From contig NC_092475.1 in assembly GCF_047495875.1 (NCBI RefSeq), forward strand, positions 9,638,501-9,702,500: a stretch of 64,000 nt of DNA, written 5' to 3'. Numbering within the stretch: position 1 is the first letter of the stretch; each line of letters starts with the position of its first letter. The notes beneath the pieces are model-generated. The model was given only the letters and a program-made list of their open reading frames with translations. It was not told the origin of the DNA and made no database searches. The DNA comes from Pithys albifrons albifrons (taxonomy: Eukaryota; Chordata; Aves; Passeriformes; Thamnophilidae). The translations under genes were made by a program, and so were the position numbers. Shown here in pieces: positions 11,837 to 25,400 of the stretch.

Positions 11837-14800
11837 CTGTGGATGAGACAACAGGGCTGGAGGGGACACAGGGATCCCCTCCCAATCTGAGGGCTCCTGG
11901 GTGAGGTGAGGCCAGAAGCACGCTGGGGAGTGAGAAGGGATGTTTCAATTTTGAAAAGTGAGGACGAAGGAGAGGGGAGGGGAGAGAAACAGCTTTAGAC
12001 AGTTGTTCCTCTGTGGTATGGAAGCTAAAAAAAAAACAAGCCAATGATTTTTCTAGGTGAAACTTCTTGCTTTTTTTACCTCTAAAGTGTCTCCCTTTGC
12101 AGGTCGCTAATGGCCTAAAGAAGGCAGTTTACTGCACCTCCAGCACCTCATCCACGAGGGTTTCCTTGCTCAAACAGGTAATTAGTCACTGAAGAGAGGA
12201 CTTATCCCTCAAAGAGCATCCCTGAGGAAAAATTAGATCTCATCAAATCACCGCTGCTGTGATTCTGCCAAAGTGCTTTGTAGCCCCACTACCTACGCTG
12301 CTAATTAGACCTGGTCAAAGAGTCCTTAGATGGTGCAATCCTTCCAGCAGCACAGGCAGTTTTGCCAAAATCAAAGTATTGTCACAGAAGGTGTCAGTTT
12401 TAGGGAAAATTTCATAGGAAGAAGTGTCAAAACAATTCAGTTGCCTGTTCAGTTTCCTCTTGTGTGTTCTGTCATGTAAAATATTAATATTATTTTTATA
12501 ATGTTGAAACTTAACAAAAGCATAATTCAGGATCATCAATGATCGAATAAAAATTTCTATGTCAGTGGGGAAATAAAACCCCAAACTTTTGACTTGTATT
12601 GTTTTAGGAATTTGTAAGTCTCTGAGCTGGGCTTTTCTGTGCAGCAGAAATTCCATTCTCTAATGAGAAGCAGTTAAAGCATCCAAGTAAAAAAAAAAAA
12701 AAACATTCTCACACTTTCATATGTATTTATTTGTCTTGACCAGAAGCAAAAAAAAAGGCAAATAAAAGGTTTGCGATCTTCCTGCACCACCTGGAAATCA
12801 TATTTTTTCTGCTCCCTTATTCATTAAAACACCTAAGGATGCACAAAACAGCCCTGCACTCATGGGGTCCCCCTGGTCTTAGCATGGGGTGGTGGGTGTT
12901 GAGGGACACTGCTTTGTTCTCTTGGTTGAGGAATTACATTTTTCCTGTCTTGTGTCACCCACAGAATTTTTCAAACTTTTAGAGACAGGTAACAGAGTTG
13001 TGGTTAAACCCCAGAGGTTTGTTTTTAAGCTGAGCAGGGCTGTGGGTGCAGCAAACGCCAGACTTGTGTGAAATGGCCTGGCAAAGGCATCTGCTAATTC
13101 CACTGCACCTCCCAGCCAGGGCTCCTTAAAGACACAGCTTTGCACCACAATGCCAGCCCTTTCATCACACGTCTGGAGAAGGCAACCCGCTTTGATAAAC
13201 CTCAGGGCTTAATGGACTCATTGTCTTGCCTTTCAAAGGAAAGGAAAGAAAGAGAAGGATCAACTCTTTTAATGCTTAAGAAGAAAGCTAGGGAGAAAAA
13301 AGGGTGTAAACACTTCTTTTCAGGGATAAATTGGAATTTCAGTGACAGATTAGCTTTTCCAGAGAAGACATCACACAGCCCATCTGTAGGGTGTAGATGA
13401 CTAATCCAGGTTCCTTCCAGAAGGATGCTCATGTATTCAGGCTACACACACAGACGGGGGCCCTAGAGGCCAGTCTGTGGGATCCAGCTTGTCCCAAAAC
13501 CAGCCTCACGCTCTTTCCCATTCTCCCTACAACACAGCCACTCTGGGAACTCAGGCCAAATGACATCAGAATCAAAGGCCAGGTGGTTTTCGGGATGGGC
13601 TGAGGCACTGGACAGCCCAGGACAGCAGGACAAGCCTTAAGCGATGCTCCAGTTCAGCCGGACCCTCCCTGGTCCACAGCTGTGGCTCTGGATGAGCCGT
13701 GCCAAACCCTGAGAGTCAGGAGGGAACCGGCTCTCACCTCTTTCCCAGCTCAATATAAGAAGGTGCATGTCAGGACCCTGCAAGCCTTTGTACCCTCCAT
13801 CCCTCCTGTGCTAGAAGCAGAGTGAGGAGAAGGGTCACGAACTGCTAGAAATGCTCTTTTCTGATGTTCGTCTCTGAATAGAACAAATTATTTCTGCCCA
13901 CATACACCTTTCATCTAGGAATCTAAAGCAGCAATTAATAGTTTTGTAACTCTCTTGCCTACTTATTTCATGACCAGCTAAGCTCAGCTTTAGAACAATA
14001 CTGGGGTTTGAACTGAGACCCGGTGTGATCTCCCCTATTGGATCATCAAAGCATGTGCCCCCCTCACATTTGCAGGGGTATCAGCTGGGAAACAGAAGCT
14101 TACTTTAGGAAGGTTGGGTCATTTTTCATTTTAAAGCACAACGGACAGAGAATACAGATGAGTCTGCCTGGGATAAAGTGAATTTCCAAAATCTTCCTTT
14201 AGTTAACCCAAAATTTCCATGAATTACTGAAAAAATGGAGCAGATAAAGCCAGTTACTTTCTGATAAATGTTGAAATACATTATAAGCTATTTTGAGACC
14301 ACCATCAGAATTGCACAAGCCCAGTGTGAGCTGGGTGTTGGGCATTCAATTGAATATCTATGTTGTGGAGGAAAAAAATGTCTGATACATACATTTATGA
14401 CAGTAAAAAGATATAAAAACAGATCAAGCATATCTATAATAAATGCTAGAAGAGTTTCCCTTGACAACATATTTTTTCCTCAAAGGTTTTCAAATGGAAG
14501 TTATGTATATTTATTCTACCTGTCAGAGGAGACCCAAGGGAGTGTGAAGGAAGGTGCTAATAGACATTCAAGCGAGGAGGCAGTAAGTGCAGCGAGTATT
14601 GCACACAGGGTCTTTTCCAGCCACGTACAATAGATTTAGATTAACAGTCCAAATAAAAAACCCTGTACTTACAGCTCAGTGAGGCTTCCCAGCAGAGAGT
14701 CGTGTGGCTTGTCTCAAAGGAGCCATTAGAAATGCGTAGAGGAGGAGGAATCCTTTATCCTTTGCCCGTAGCCCAGACCTAAATGCCCTGTCACCCCGGG

Positions 14801-15967
14801 CTTGTGACTCTGCACATCCCAGGTATGCAAGGGTGGTAGCTGTAAACCACTGAGGAGATCCTGTCTGGGATGTCCACGGGGCTGAGGTAGGGCCGGGGGG
14901 GTCCCCCACAGGGTACCTGAGGGGGCCAGCTCCTGCAGGGTGGTGTCCCCATGCGCTGGGTCATCCAAAATTGCCCTTGCAGAGCCCCGACCCCATCTCT
15001 GAGCGTCCCTGTGCATGCACATCGGCCTGAAGATGTTTAAGACCAAGCTCTGCCTTAGGCGGTGTGGGGTTTGCCAGGAGGGCAGTGGGAGGAATGAATG
15101 GGGGATTCCCACTACTGGCTGCTCCCTGCAAGTAGAGCATAAGGTGCTGCTGTATGATGTGAGGCCACTAAAATGCCCGGGACTGGAGATGAAGATGACG
15201 GGGGGAACTCCCAGCTCGCCTCGGGGTGCAGGAGGGGATAATTATCAACAGCTCGGCTATCTGCTGCCAACGGGGCAGCCCAATGCCGGCTGCAGATGAT
15301 CCCTGCCCTGTGCCAGCTTCCACTCCCAGCTCTCACGAAACGGGTGCACAGCTCTCCAGAGAGACGCCCGCACCATGCTCCGTTCCGTGGGGAGGGAGAG
15401 ATTAGCTCCAGGGAGAGGGACTCCCCTATATCCGTCCGCAGAGGGACGTGGAGTGTCCCTGCGCTCTGGTTCCCAGCAGCATCCCGGCATGTGGGTGCTG
15501 GCACGGCGGCTCCCTGCTTACCCCACGATGTCGGTGTCTCGCTTCCCCTTATCCCTGCATGCCGATGCTTAGGTTGCCCTCTCACCCCGGGATGCGGGTG
15601 GTCCGGGTCCCCGCCGTGCCCCAGGGCGCTGAACCCTTCAATGCCCGGGGACGTCGGTACCCCAGGCTCCCGGGATGCCGATGCCCCGGTCTCTGTGTTA
15701 CCGATCTCACAGTCCTCGCCGCGCCTCGGGATGCCAGTGCCGCGGGTCCCCGAGATGACGGCGCCTGCAGCTCCGCGGGATGCCGGCGCTGCGGGACCCC
15801 CACCCCGCCCCGGGGATGTCGGTCCCAGCCGCGCCCCGGGATGCCGGTCCCAGCCGCGCCCCGGGATGCCGCTGCCCTCGTCCCCGCCCGCCCCGGGTGT
15901 CGGTGCCGCGGTCCCCACGCTGCCCGCAGCACCCCGGTGGCGGAGCCCGGCCCGTGCCGCCGCTCAC
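11837..15967 (-). other. KCNS1 5' intron (non-coding)
   Basis: This runs between the acceptor just upstream of the coding exon and the candidate donor in the CpG island. It contains A/T-rich unique sequence, including an A-run near 12690, and no recognisable coding exon. Additional untranslated exons could be hidden here. Confidence 0.4.
15480..15905. repeat. degenerate minisatellite in CpG island
   Basis: The plus strand repeats variants of GGGATGCCGGTCCC-like units at irregular spacing of roughly 25-40 bases. Two nearly perfect adjacent copies of CGCGCCCCGGGATGCCG lie at about 15830-15875. The repeat produces long open frames in several registers on both strands that are artefacts of GC-rich repetition and not genes. 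Confidence 0.65.
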
Positions 15968-16290
15968 CTGCCTCGGCGCCGCCCCCGCCGCAGCGAGCGC
16001 GCCCAGCGCGGAGCCGCGAGCCCTGCGGGACCGGCGGCGGCGGGAGAGGCTCCACGGGGCCGGGGGGTCCCGCCCGCCGCCCTCCCGGGTGCCGCCCCCC
16101 ACCCGCCCGCCGGCACAGCGGAGGGGGAGCAGTGCGAGCGATCCCAGTCCCCGATTCCCGGGTCCTAGACCCCGGTCCCAGACCCCCGGTGCCCCCTGCC
16201 TTGCTGCCTCTGCCGCGATTCCCCCACGGCTCCTCCGGGGCGGCTCCGAGCTCTGCGCAGGGCAGAGGGCTGAGGATGCCCGGTGGGAGC
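15560..16290 (-). promoter_or_regulatory. KCNS1: CpG island, candidate KCNS1 promoter and 5' exon
   Basis: The interval is very GC- and CpG-rich compared with its flanks. On the minus strand it contains a strong splice donor, GAGGCAG|GTGAGCGG, with the last exon base at 15968. That fits a non-coding first exon spliced to the acceptor at 11836. A second donor-like site, TAGCAG|GTAAGA, lies at 16443. No TATA box is evident. The assignment to KCNS1 is inferred from orientation and distance. Confidence 0.5.
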
Positions 16291-16449
16291 CCACCCGAAC
16301 CACAAGACCGGGTACCTGATTTTGGCAGAACAGGCTGGCATTTGGGCACAGCTCCGTGCGAGGCACCGCCGCAACTGCCACGCGGAGCCCAGCCGGGAAT
16401 TGAGACCAGGCGTGGGTACAGCTACCTGTTCGGGTGTCTTACCTGCTAG

Positions 16450-19400
16450 AAGTCTCTTGGCAGTCGAGAGAGCTCACAGGACGGCTGTGGGAGCCGCCGT
16501 GGCGATACCGACCTCACCCGGCCCTGGGCTAGCCCGGTTCTTTGCGAAGCTGCCCAAGTAGCAAGAGCTGCCCTCGGGGCCGAGCCCCCGGAGCTGGGGA
16601 TTCCCGGGCGGTCCCGGGCCGTGGGCGCTCAGGCCGAGCAGGGCCCCACCAGCCGTGCCGCCCTGCGCCGGGCACACGGGATACCCCTGCCCTCGCAGTC
16701 ACCCTCCGTGCGATTCAGCTCCATCTTGCTCCTTGAAATGGACGGTGTGTAGGACACCGGGGCATCCCCCCCGGGAAGAGCCCCCTTGTCTTGCTGAGCT
16801 CCCCAGTGTCTCTTTAAAGGCTCACTGGGAGGACAACAGCGAGTCCCGAGCATGGCACACGCTGTGTTTCAGGTCAGCGAGCTGCCGCCGCCGCCGCCCG
16901 GGGCCATCCCCAGACAGCCTGGGGAGCACTGCAAACACACCAGCTCCCCTAGAAGTCAGCTGCTGGAGCAGAGAGACGGGAAGAAGAAGATGGGAAAGAG
17001 ACCTTCCCGGGGTGACGGCCAGGGCTGCATGTCCCCGCAGCGATGGCTCATTGCTCCGGCAGCAAGAGCAAGCACAGAGCAGCTGTGTCAGACAGGCGGC
17101 TCGCACCGGGGCGAGACTTCACACCACCCTCTGCATCCGATCCATCCTTCCTGATTCCAGGCCGAGGGGCTGGAGGCTGAGGGCTCTCAACCTTCTCCAG
17201 CCTTGCACGAGGCGGACTGAGAGCTCTTTTTGGTGGCGAGCATCCTCCCCCCTGCCCGTACGCCCGCCTCCCGCGTGTGCTGCCAGCCCTGTCCCTGTGC
17301 CAGGCAGCGCTGGCCGCTGCAGGGCCATCAGCGTGTCTCCATGTGTGTGATGTGTCAGACTGTGTGTCCCTGTGCTTGTTTACATGGGAAGGAGGCAGCG
17401 GAGGGAGGGGGAAGGGATGACTTTGAGGGAGGCCTCAGAAAAGAAACAAGAAGAAAAAAAAGGGGAGTGGGGGGAGGGAATTCCTCTCTTCTGCGATATG
17501 AAGCAAAAAGCATTTATTTTTATGGCAATTAGGGATGGCTAAGCATCCCTGGAAGCTGCAAGATAAATATGCCCATCTTTGTCTGCTCCAGGCAGCTGCA
17601 AGCCCGGCAGATAGTGGGTGCTGAGCCTCAGCGGGGAGCAGCCCACAGGGTGGAAGGAAGGCTGGCTCCCACGTGGGGTTTTCTCCGCCTGTCACTGACA
17701 TACGGTGATCAGGGTGAATTTTCTTTTCCCTTCTGAAAATAGTTCTCATCCAGCCATTTCTCAGGGAGGGAGCCATGCCTGGCACTGCAAGGGCACCCAC
17801 TCCATCCGGCACTTTGTGTCTGCACCAGAGCCCCATTTATGCTCTGCCATAGAGTAGACCTGAGCCCTGTCCTCCAAAATCAGCTCTCCCAGCACATAAA
17901 GGTTTGCTGAGTGCCTGCAGGCCCTGTGAAGGAGCTGTAGTTTGAGTGGGAAGCAAGGTAGGGATTTGCCCTCAGGCTGGAGGGATCCCCCTTGGAAGAG
18001 GCTGAAGAGACATGCAGAGGAGACACCTCCATATCTCCGGCTGCATCTCAAAGCCCTGGTTGGAAGCAGCTGCAGAAGAGGGAAGATCACCTCCCAGGCT
18101 GCAGAGGCCTTGTGCACGTTTGTGCTGGCATCACAGAATCCTTCAGAGGGGACTTGGCTGCAGCATCAATGGCACCTGAGGTGAATTTTCTCTTTTCTGC
18201 ACGAACTCGGAGGGAAAAATCCTGAGTCTGCCATGAGCTGACCGGAGCTTGTTGGCCTGACTTCACGCTGACAACTGGCAAGCTGTGGCAGGAAAGGGAG
18301 ACTTCCATTTTAAGGCTCTTTCCCAGAAAATTGAGGTGTAAGAGCCCTTCCTTGGCCCAGGTGGGTTTGCAATTGCCCTGGGAGGGTACAGCTCCCCGCA
18401 GCACAGGCCAGCCCAGTGCCCCCGCTGCCACTCCTGAGCTAACTGGCAGTGATGTGGAGATAGGAACAAGCAGAAAATCAGGTCAGCTGGAAACGACTTG
18501 CCATCTCTTCCTTTCATGTCTCCCCCCATCTTCCTCTCTTGAGGAAGGGAGGTCTCTGCCCACCGAAGCCCAGGGCGGATTATGTCAATAACCACACGGC
18601 AAATCCTCCACACGGGGATAGGGGACAAAACCGCTTGCTGTGGTCTCTTTTGCAGTCTGGAATGAATTGCAGAGGCAGGGTGAGGCTGAAGCCAGCAGCC
18701 ATTTCAGTGCTGCAGTGAGTCATCCCGAAAGGCGCTCAGCTTGTGGCAGCTCCCTTCCTTTCTTCTTTCTGCCTTTTTTTTTTTAATAGCTGATGTAGCA
18801 ATAAACTTAAAAATAGTGGAAAATATATGTATGAATATAGCATGTCTGCAGAGCTCCTTTAATTAAAGGAAAAATCTTCAAGCACTTTTCAGCCCCTTGG
18901 ATATCTCTTGTGAAAGGCCAGAGCTGCTGGGTACCTGCCACGTGGGAGGGTGGGATAGAGCAGTGCACCTGCAAGTGCAGGGGGATCCGTGGAGCCAGTG
19001 GCTCACAGGGGCTGATTAATGCCAGGGACATGAGCACAAAGCATTTCACAAATAGTCCTTTCCAGAGGGAAAGAGCTAAATTAGGGCAGATGCAAAAGCC
19101 TGGTCTTGTGTTTCTCAGTGGCAAAGACTTAATACTAAATACGTGGGCTTTCCCTAGTACTCTTTTTTCCTGGTGGTTTCTGAGCCCACTGATGTGTTTG
19201 TGCCCCAAGCTCTAGGAGGGGATTGCTTCAGCCAGAGGGGTTTGGGCTTCTCCTTCTTTTGCCACTTGCTACTCCCATTCCTGTGCCATCAGCTGTTCCC
19301 ATTCCCATGCCTCTCCCTGGAGCCAGCCCTTGGGGTGATGGGGAGAGAAAGCCAAGCTCTGATAGCATCATCCTCCAAGCAGGAGGGAACTCAGGGAATT

Positions 19401-22400
19401 CCATCCCTTAGAACCCCCATCTTCCTCCCAGAGCCACAGGGTGTCTGTGGGTGCTGCTGACAGGAGGGTATCAGCCTGCTCCATTCTGGAAATTATTTAA
19501 CCAGCCTCATTCAGTCTCTGGAGCCCCTGGATATACTTGCATATCCAGTCCTCTGAAGTAAGGTGACTTGCTGCCATCCATCTGCAGCAGGCATAGGACA
19601 GGCTTGTGGTGTATGACCTGCAACAGCCCATGCCTCTGACCGCCTGGAACTCACTTGGACTGGAGTTTTACTGAGCCCACTGGGTGTCTGAGCTAGGAAA
19701 GATTAATGAACATTCACTGAACTTGCTGGAGACCTTGGCTTGCGGTTGGACTCTGAAGCTGTAACTGGAAACATGAGGAAATCTGGAGAGTCACACCGCA
19801 GTGGTGGCTATTTTTTATATAGATGGAGACCCTCTGGAGAGGAAGCAGGGAGATGCTGCAGTGTAAGGTCAGGCACTTCAAAGCACTGATTTACTATCTG
19901 AGGGATTCCCATGTGCCTCTAGCATATGCACTACCTCTATCTTGCAGCAACTTGCAATCTCCAAGTGCTGCACCCCTTCCCTCCACTCCCTTTGTCCTGG
20001 GTTGTTTCACGGTCCTCCAGCACCCAGGACACACCCCCAAAATTGTATTCAACAAAAACAAGAGCCATTCCCAAGTTCATCATTAACCTGTTGGAGCATC
20101 TCAGGCCAGGGCTTCCCATGGGCCAGGCAGACCTCTCCAGACCATTTCCAGCAGGGCTAGGAGCTGACACTGGCAGGGGTGCTGGCAGAAGGGCAGCTTG
20201 GTATCAGAAAAGAGGTTAATAGCAGAACATGCTCTGTTCCCTGACACCCAGCTTTGGTGCCAGAGTCAGCCTGGGCACATTTAATATACCAGTACAGAGA
20301 AAGCCACAAAACCCAATCATCATACCCACATTTCCACAGGAAGCATGGACTCACTTCTTGCTTTCTCTGCCAGGAGAGAGACAGGTGAAGATGGAGCACA
20401 ACTTTAATTGTAATTAAATTTTACAGTATTGCAGGTTGAATCACATGGGTAACCAAGAGTGCAGCCAAGCTTTGATTCTCCACAGGCCTGTTTAGTGCAG
20501 ACACTTGCCCTGCATTTGGCTTTTGATAGATGTGCCCAGCCATGGCCATGGAGGGAGCGGGTGGTGGCCTCTGATTCCTGCTGGCATGGCCAGGCAGGAT
20601 GAACCAGTAATAAAGGGAGTAAGGATAAAGGGACATGCCATTTCCTGAAATTGATCTGATCCTGTGGATAATTTCATCCCACAGGAAACCCAGGTGAGGG
20701 CCTGGCACTGGTAGAAACTGGGCAGCAAACCTGCCCTAAGTCTTTGCTTCTGTACCAGAGATGGGGAGAGAGAGTGAGTAGCTGATGGGTTTGAAGCCCT
20801 TCAGTCCCTGCCCAGCTATGATGGCACAGCTGGAAATTTCAAGTATCAAAATCTGGTGAATTATCACTACTCTTGTTTTGCAGGTGGAAGTACCCTGGTG
20901 GTTTGAGGCTCTGGGTGAGCTCCCAGCTCCCATTCCAGCTCTGCCTCCAGCTGCCTCTGTGCTGGCAGGGATGTGGTGCAGGAGCAACTACAGTTGGAGG
21001 TGGATGTGGGCAGGGAAGGGGCTCGCTTGTCTTTGCAAAGATGCTGACTTTTGGAATGTCTGCAGAAGGTCTGTCTGTCACACAGACTTTTTGGGATCTC
21101 TGTGCTGGTGGTGGTGAGAGGGCCCTGGTGCCAGAGGGTCTTCATGTCTTGATGCTCTGAGGGATGCCGGGGAACTCACTTGTTTCCTCCATCCCATCTC
21201 TGCCTCTCCGTCCTGTAGATTTCATCCCTGCATGGGCAGACAAGGAGGAGGACATGGGGCTGATGGAGCTGCAGCATCAGTGATCCTCCCTTCAAGATGC
21301 TGGAGTGCTGGAAAGTGGGGTGATATTCCGTCCCGGGGCTGCAGGGTGGCTTTGGGGCCCAGGCTGGCACAGGACCCCCTCACTCCCCCAGGTGCCCTTG
21401 ACAGCAGCTCAGCCCTGCTGTGGTTCAGGGCTGGTGACTCACTGCCAGCCCTGGGAAGGCTGCAGAGCCACAGCGGGGGAGAGCAGGGGTCTCTGACGGC
21501 TCCTCAACCTCCTGATAGATATTCCTCTGCTGCTGCATGGAGAATCACTGCTGCCTCAGTGTCAGAGCCCAGATTTGCAATGCTGGCTATGGATTTTTCC
21601 CTGCCATCCAGGCAGCCTGGCTGCTTGTCACCATATTTTTGTAGTTTTGAGACTTTTTACCAGGAATCTTTGGGGAAGCAGCAGAGGAGAAGCCAAAGAT
21701 GCAGAATGAAGGTGGATAAGAGCTCGCTGGCTGAGTCTGGATGGCTGGGAAAGGCATGGGCACTTGCTCCTGCAAAATGCACATAGGATTCCACATTTCA
21801 TCACCTCCTTTCACCAACTGCCATGTTGAACACACCCCTCATTCTTTCATTGATCCACAGAGTTGACTTGGTTTTTTAGGGAGATTTAGGTATCAATAGG
21901 GGGCATACCTACCTTCTTTCCAAAGTCTTGGAGCAGTGGAAGAAGGATTTGTGTCCCAAGAAGACGCCTTTTGCTTGGCAGCCTGTGCTGGGATGCCGCA
22001 TAGGATCCAGGCAGAAGCCTGGTTTGCCTGGGCCCTGGAAAGAGCCTCCTGATGACATCTTGGGAAAACATCTTTTTCTTTTTATAAGCCATAGTGCACA
22101 GAGGCAGGGAGTCAGTACATGAGTTCCAAGCACTGGCCCAGCCCTGTGTTGGGCACCAGGACTCATGTGGAAAGAAGTCATGCATCTCAGGGTGCTCAGA
22201 GAAGCAGCCGCCTGCCCTGGACTCATTAACACAATCGAGTCACAGGAGCTCTTGAAGCAGAAAGGTATTTGGGCAATGGTCTGCTGCTTCTTTAGGTCTC
22301 TGCTGGGTCAGGCTCTAATCGTATTGGAACCAGGGTGTTCCTCTGATTAGCACCATATCTCTGATTTGTGCCTTGAAGGTCCAGACCTTTCCTTTTGCCT

Positions 22401-25400
22401 GGCTGTGCAGGAACGCGACAGGGCGGTTCACGGTGCTGTGCTGCCTTTGCCCATCTCTCCCTGATTAATGTGAAACCCAGTCTCATGAATCATTCATGAA
22501 GCTTTATTTAGTATAATGATTTCTGACATCCAGTGCCTGGGAATAGCATTTTGGGACAGACCGTTTGCGACCAGTGAACTCCAGAAATAATGAGCTGACG
22601 TTTATCCCATCTGAACGGGGAACATACAGGAGGGGAGGGAGGTGGGGCAAAGCAGCCGTGCCTCCTTCCGAGGAAATCACAGGTTGCTCTCTAATTAGCC
22701 AAAAGTGTAAAAGCTAAATATTGACATCGTGTTGCAGTTCCCAGTGTCTTACGATCACATTGCATGTTATTAACCTACATAGTGTCAGGGAAGGAGCATC
22801 TGTGTGCGCCTTGGCACAGGCAGGGCTGAAGAGGCAGGAATTCCCCTGTGCAACGCTGCTGGTGGGATCTGAAGGAGCTGGGAGATGGCTTCCCCCTCTG
22901 CAGCTGGAGCTGGGTAGTGGCAGAAGCTCATTGGGCTGCCCTATAGTGTAAATAGCCCACCCATCTCTACCACATTTTGCTGTAGGCAGGCATTGGTTTC
23001 AGCTGGGAGGGGCTCTCTGCAGGTGAGTGGCTCCATTTGGGAGGGGGCACACAGGTACCCTTGTGCCTGTGCTGGTGGATTTGGGTGGTGACAGTGAGTT
23101 TGTGGCCCTGAGCACTTATGTGGACCCTGAGCTGGGATCTGCACTGCAGATTTGTGAGTGAGCAGGGGCTGATGAGGGTCCAGTGCCTATGGGAGATGCT
23201 TTGCGCTCTGCAAACTGCTTTGTGCAAGTCTCCAAGTGCTTTGCCAGCCTTTGCCAGAGCTGTTATTTGTGGAACATCCCAGCTGTTTGGCTGAATGCAG
23301 TCATCAGCCTCTCTGAGGAACTGCAGAGGGAGCGCCGCAGCCCTTCCCACCCCTCCCAGACATGGGGCTACTGAGAAGGCAGGGTCGATAGAGCAATGCT
23401 GCCCTGCCTGTGCCACAGGCAGACTCCTGCTGAGCTCTCACATGTGCCTCCATGCAGTGTGGCTAACTGCTGAAGGGAGGGGATTCTGTCTCCTTTTCTC
23501 CCTTTCTGCACAGGGACAAGGACTGCTGGCATGCAGGGATCTCCCTCACCTACAGGGTGCTGTCAGTGCCTCATCTTTTTTGCCTTCCTTTTAGCTCCCT
23601 GGCTCAGGGAAGACCTGTCAGCATCTGACAGGCTTCCTGGGTGTGCAACTGTGTGCAGCTACAGCAGAGAGCAGCCTGCTGAGGATTCCTGGTGGGATGA
23701 AGGGGAGGATGGAGCCAAATGGTTCAGCACGGCTCTGCTGCCTCTTGGCTGTTGTGGGTCACACAGAGCCATTCTGTGCCAGACTGAAGAGATTTGTCAC
23801 AAGCAGCTTGTGAGGTTTGGCAGCACTTTAGGCAGGAGAGAAATCATAACGGGCTGCTCTAACATCCCTCAGCCATAGTCCCTTCTCCTATCAGACTCAC
23901 CCCTGTGCTGGGGTTCCCCATCTCATGGGGGGCTGCGTGCAGTGGATGGCTGAGGTGATGTGCCAGAGCAGGGCAAAAAGAACAGCTTCAACCCTGGTTC
24001 AAAGGATTCCAGGTGGCAGACACAGCCTCCCTCCTTCCACTGTGCATTCCCAGTATGTGGCTCCCACTCTGCCCTCCCAGCATGGCAGGAGGTAGTGTTC
24101 TGTGTTGCCCCTCACTAGGGAGGGTGGGAGGGCATTGGGAAAGGTTACTGGTGTATCCCTGCCAAGTAAACCAAGGAAAAAGGCATCCATGTGTCTTCAG
24201 AAAGAAAACACTGGAGGGCATCAGCTGGTGTGAGACAGCTCTGGCCCTGACCACCCTCTCCCTGCCACTGGAGGGTGTCTTGGTCCAGGTGAGGAGCTGA
24301 GTTTATATAAATCATCCCACAGAAGAAAGCACACAGTGAATTCATACATCTGTTGACCTTCAGCAGTGTGAAGATGGTTTATTTTTCTGCAGAGGAGTAT
24401 ATTTATTTGTTTTATTGTGGGAAGCAGAATGATATTGACTCTTTTTCCCACCTGGAATACTGCTGCTCCTCAGCAAGAATGCTGAAGGCTGTGTGAAGCA
24501 CCTGACCATGAGCTGAGTGGATCCACTCAGCCCAGGGCACTTTCCCCTCTGGAACTGATGTGATTGCTGCATCCTGCTGGGGCTACAGCTTTCCAATCCT
24601 GGGCTAGGCCAGCTAAATAACCCTCCCTTTTCAAAGGTTGTCAAAGCTGTAGTAATTCTTATTAGGCTGGTTTGAATCATCTCATGAAAAGGTCTCACAT
24701 CACTCTTGAGCACCAAACTGTTCTGTATTCAGACCCCAGCTGCCCAGTCTCCTGAGCCAGAGCATGACATATGCAGGGAGAGGCTCTAAGAAAATACTGA
24801 AGATTTTCTGCTGTGCTCTGGGTGAAACCTGCCTTCTCCATCCTCTGCCCTGCCTACATTTCAGAGTGGAACAAAGTACATTGTGTGGAGCAAAGGCTGC
24901 CCCTGTGATGCTGATGGACCTGTGGGGAGACACTCTGGATTCCACCCCATGGGACACTGGGGAGCACTGGATGTTTCTTTTGGGAATTGTCCAAGACTGG
25001 CACCAAAACCCCTGTTTTGAGGGAACATGGAGTAAGCCAGACCCGCCACACACTGAAGGAGCTGCAGGTTCCCCGCCCTGCTGCGCTGCTGCTGCTGCTG
25101 TGACATGCCATGATGCATGTTTTTAACTCAAAGCTGGGTCCTTGAGCACAGCCTTTGACCACATTCCCAGCACCAGACCTGATGGTCCCTGTCTGAGGAG
25201 GTCACACAGTCCTGAGCTGTGGTAAGCACACAGGCAAAATAGGTGAGCCTCTCCATCTCCAGGCTGTTGTAGCCTTGGGGAAGCAGGCAATGTGGGAAGA
25301 ATCAGCATGGAAACATTTCTCTGGCTCAGGACATGCTGCTTTTCTTGCTGTCTTGCTTGCACTACATAGTATATAGAGGGAAATTCCCTTCCTCCCCAGA

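Noticed and set aside
15112..16449. Several open frames of 180-333 residues on both strands
   Set aside because: They overlap in different registers across a GC-rich minisatellite and CpG island where stop codons are rare by composition. None matches a protein family.
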